Shown: in pieces, positions 5,634 to 6,359 of the stretch
How the letters are laid out: each line of letters begins with the position of its first letter
Position numbering within the stretch: position 1 is the first letter of the stretch
From: an uncultured Prevotellaceae bacterium
GTDB taxonomy: Bacteria > Bacteroidota > Bacteroidia > Bacteroidales > Bacteroidaceae
Length of the DNA stretch: 6,359 bases
Direction of reading: 5' to 3'
Assembly (NCBI GenBank): GCA_947176655.1
Contig: CAMWRK010000128.1
Span: forward strand, 1-6,359
The notes under the pieces: model-generated
Told to the model about the DNA's origin: nothing
Seen by the model: the letters and a program-made list of their open reading frames with translations, nothing else
Database searches by the model: none
Made by a program: the position numbers and the translations under genes

Positions 5634-6359
5634 AACACAAACTGATTGTCTTCCTATCGCTTATAACATTCTGCACTGCGGCTATGGCACAAAGTTCCAT
5701 GACAGACGAGCAGGTTCTCAAGTATCTGGTTACGGAAACGCAGAAAGGCACCTCGCAACAGAAGATGGTTTCCGAGTTGCTGAAGAAAGGCGTCTCCACG
5801 ACACAGTTGCAACGGGTACGCCAAAAAGCGGAGAAACTGCGCGAGGAAGCGGAACGGGACAAGGAACGGGGCGCCGGCAAGAAAGACAAGACAAGGAAGA
5901 AGGACGACAATCTCAACGTAAACTCAGCACGCAGCAGAGCCGAAGAACTTGGGCTGGAGCAGAGCGATGACGAGCTGACAGCAGGCGGCAGCGACGAGAT
6001 TCTCGGTCTTACGGAAGAAGACCAGCGTCAGGTGTTCGGACGCAACATATTCAATGCCAAGAACCTCACCTTCCAGCCCTCGGCAAATCTGGCAACCCCG
6101 GCCAACTACACAATGGGAGCCGGCGACATGGTGACTATAAACATCTGGGGAGCCAGCCAGCAGACCATCGAGGCGGAAATATCTGCCGACGGATACATCG
6201 TGGTGGAGGGTGTAGGTCCGATCCGCCTGTCCGGTCTTACAGTGGAACGCGCCAAAGCCGTACTTGCCGACAAACTGGGGCGCTATTACAACGACTGCAG
6301 CATAGGCCTGTCGCTCACAGAAGGCCGCAGCATACCGGTTCACGTCATGGGCGCGGTCA
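5630..6359 (+). CDS. Polysaccharide export protein with Poly_export/SLBB architecture (3' end outside window)
   Basis: This is the first 243 residues of a predicted polysaccharide biosynthesis/export protein of the Wza-like outer-membrane family, which moves capsular or exopolysaccharide out of the cell. The frame is open to the last base. Residues 1-20 form a signal peptide cleaved near AMA|Q, with no lipobox Cys. Residues 24-63 (MTDEQVLKYL onward, with SELLKKGVS at 48-56) look like a small helical SHOCT-like module. Residues 64-95 are highly charged and probably helical. FGRNIFNAKNLTF (136-148) leads into the Poly_export domain at about 158-233, with YTMGAGDMVTINIWG (160-174) and DGYIVVEGVGPIRLSGLTV (187-205). 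VHVMGAV at the edge looks like the start of the first SLBB domain. Full-length relatives are often several hundred residues longer. The ATG is preceded by A-rich sequence, not a strong Shine-Dalgarno. No upxY/upxZ-type regulator precedes it here, unlike many Bacteroides capsule loci. Confidence 0.85.
   Translation, partial: MKHKLIVFLSLITFCTAAMAQSSMTDEQVLKYLVTETQKGTSQQKMVSELLKKGVSTTQLQRVRQKAEKLREEAERDKERGAGKKDKTRKKDDNLNVNSARSRAEELGLEQSDDELTAGGSDEILGLTEEDQRQVFGRNIFNAKNLTFQPSANLATPANYTMGAGDMVTINIWGASQQTIEAEISADGYIVVEGVGPIRLSGLTVERAKAVLADKLGRYYNDCSIGLSLTEGRSIPVHVMGAV

Noticed and set aside
5533..6343. Two minus-strand frames of 127 and 139 codons
   Set aside because: Both lie opposite the export gene, which has a signal peptide and a recognisable export domain. 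The antisense products show no family features.

Overview
The window most likely comes from a GC-rich member of the Bacteroidales (Bacteroides/Prevotella-like). Four things point there: a tmRNA whose tag reads GENNYALAA, a -7 box of the form TAnnTTTG, a neighbouring pair of a TonB-dependent receptor and a surface propeller lipoprotein resembling BtuB-BtuG, and a large SLBB-type polysaccharide export protein with a Bacteroidetes-style N-terminus. I cannot name the genus from sequence alone.

Layout. Bases 1-130 hold no gene. They carry two copies of a 22-bp-period repeat that seems to run off the left edge. From 131 to 5360 every gene lies on the minus strand. In transcription order these are tmRNA (5360-4956), a hairpin terminator (4945-4911), a stand-alone AICAR formyltransferase (4870-3689), an unrecognised basic 69-residue small protein (3656-3447), a BtuB-like receptor (3450-1363) and a BtuG-like lipoprotein (1297-131). 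Bases 5361-5629 form a divergent intergenic region with two outward-facing promoters of almost the same sequence. From 5630 to the window edge runs the start of a polysaccharide export gene on the plus strand, truncated at residue 243.

How the genes work together. BtuG-like and BtuB-like proteins should form an outer-membrane corrinoid capture and import complex. The enzyme upstream makes a purine intermediate with 10-formyl-tetrahydrofolate. No promoter, terminator or cobalamin riboswitch is visible between the enzyme and the receptor. The small protein gene fills that gap and shares an ATGA stop/start with the receptor gene, so read-through and translational coupling are likely. The tmRNA and the export gene look like separate units.

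The main candidates for something undescribed are the coupled small protein in the place where a B12 riboswitch would be expected, and the 22-bp duplication across the stop codon of the formyltransferase. No CRISPR array, insertion sequence, tRNA or rRNA is present.
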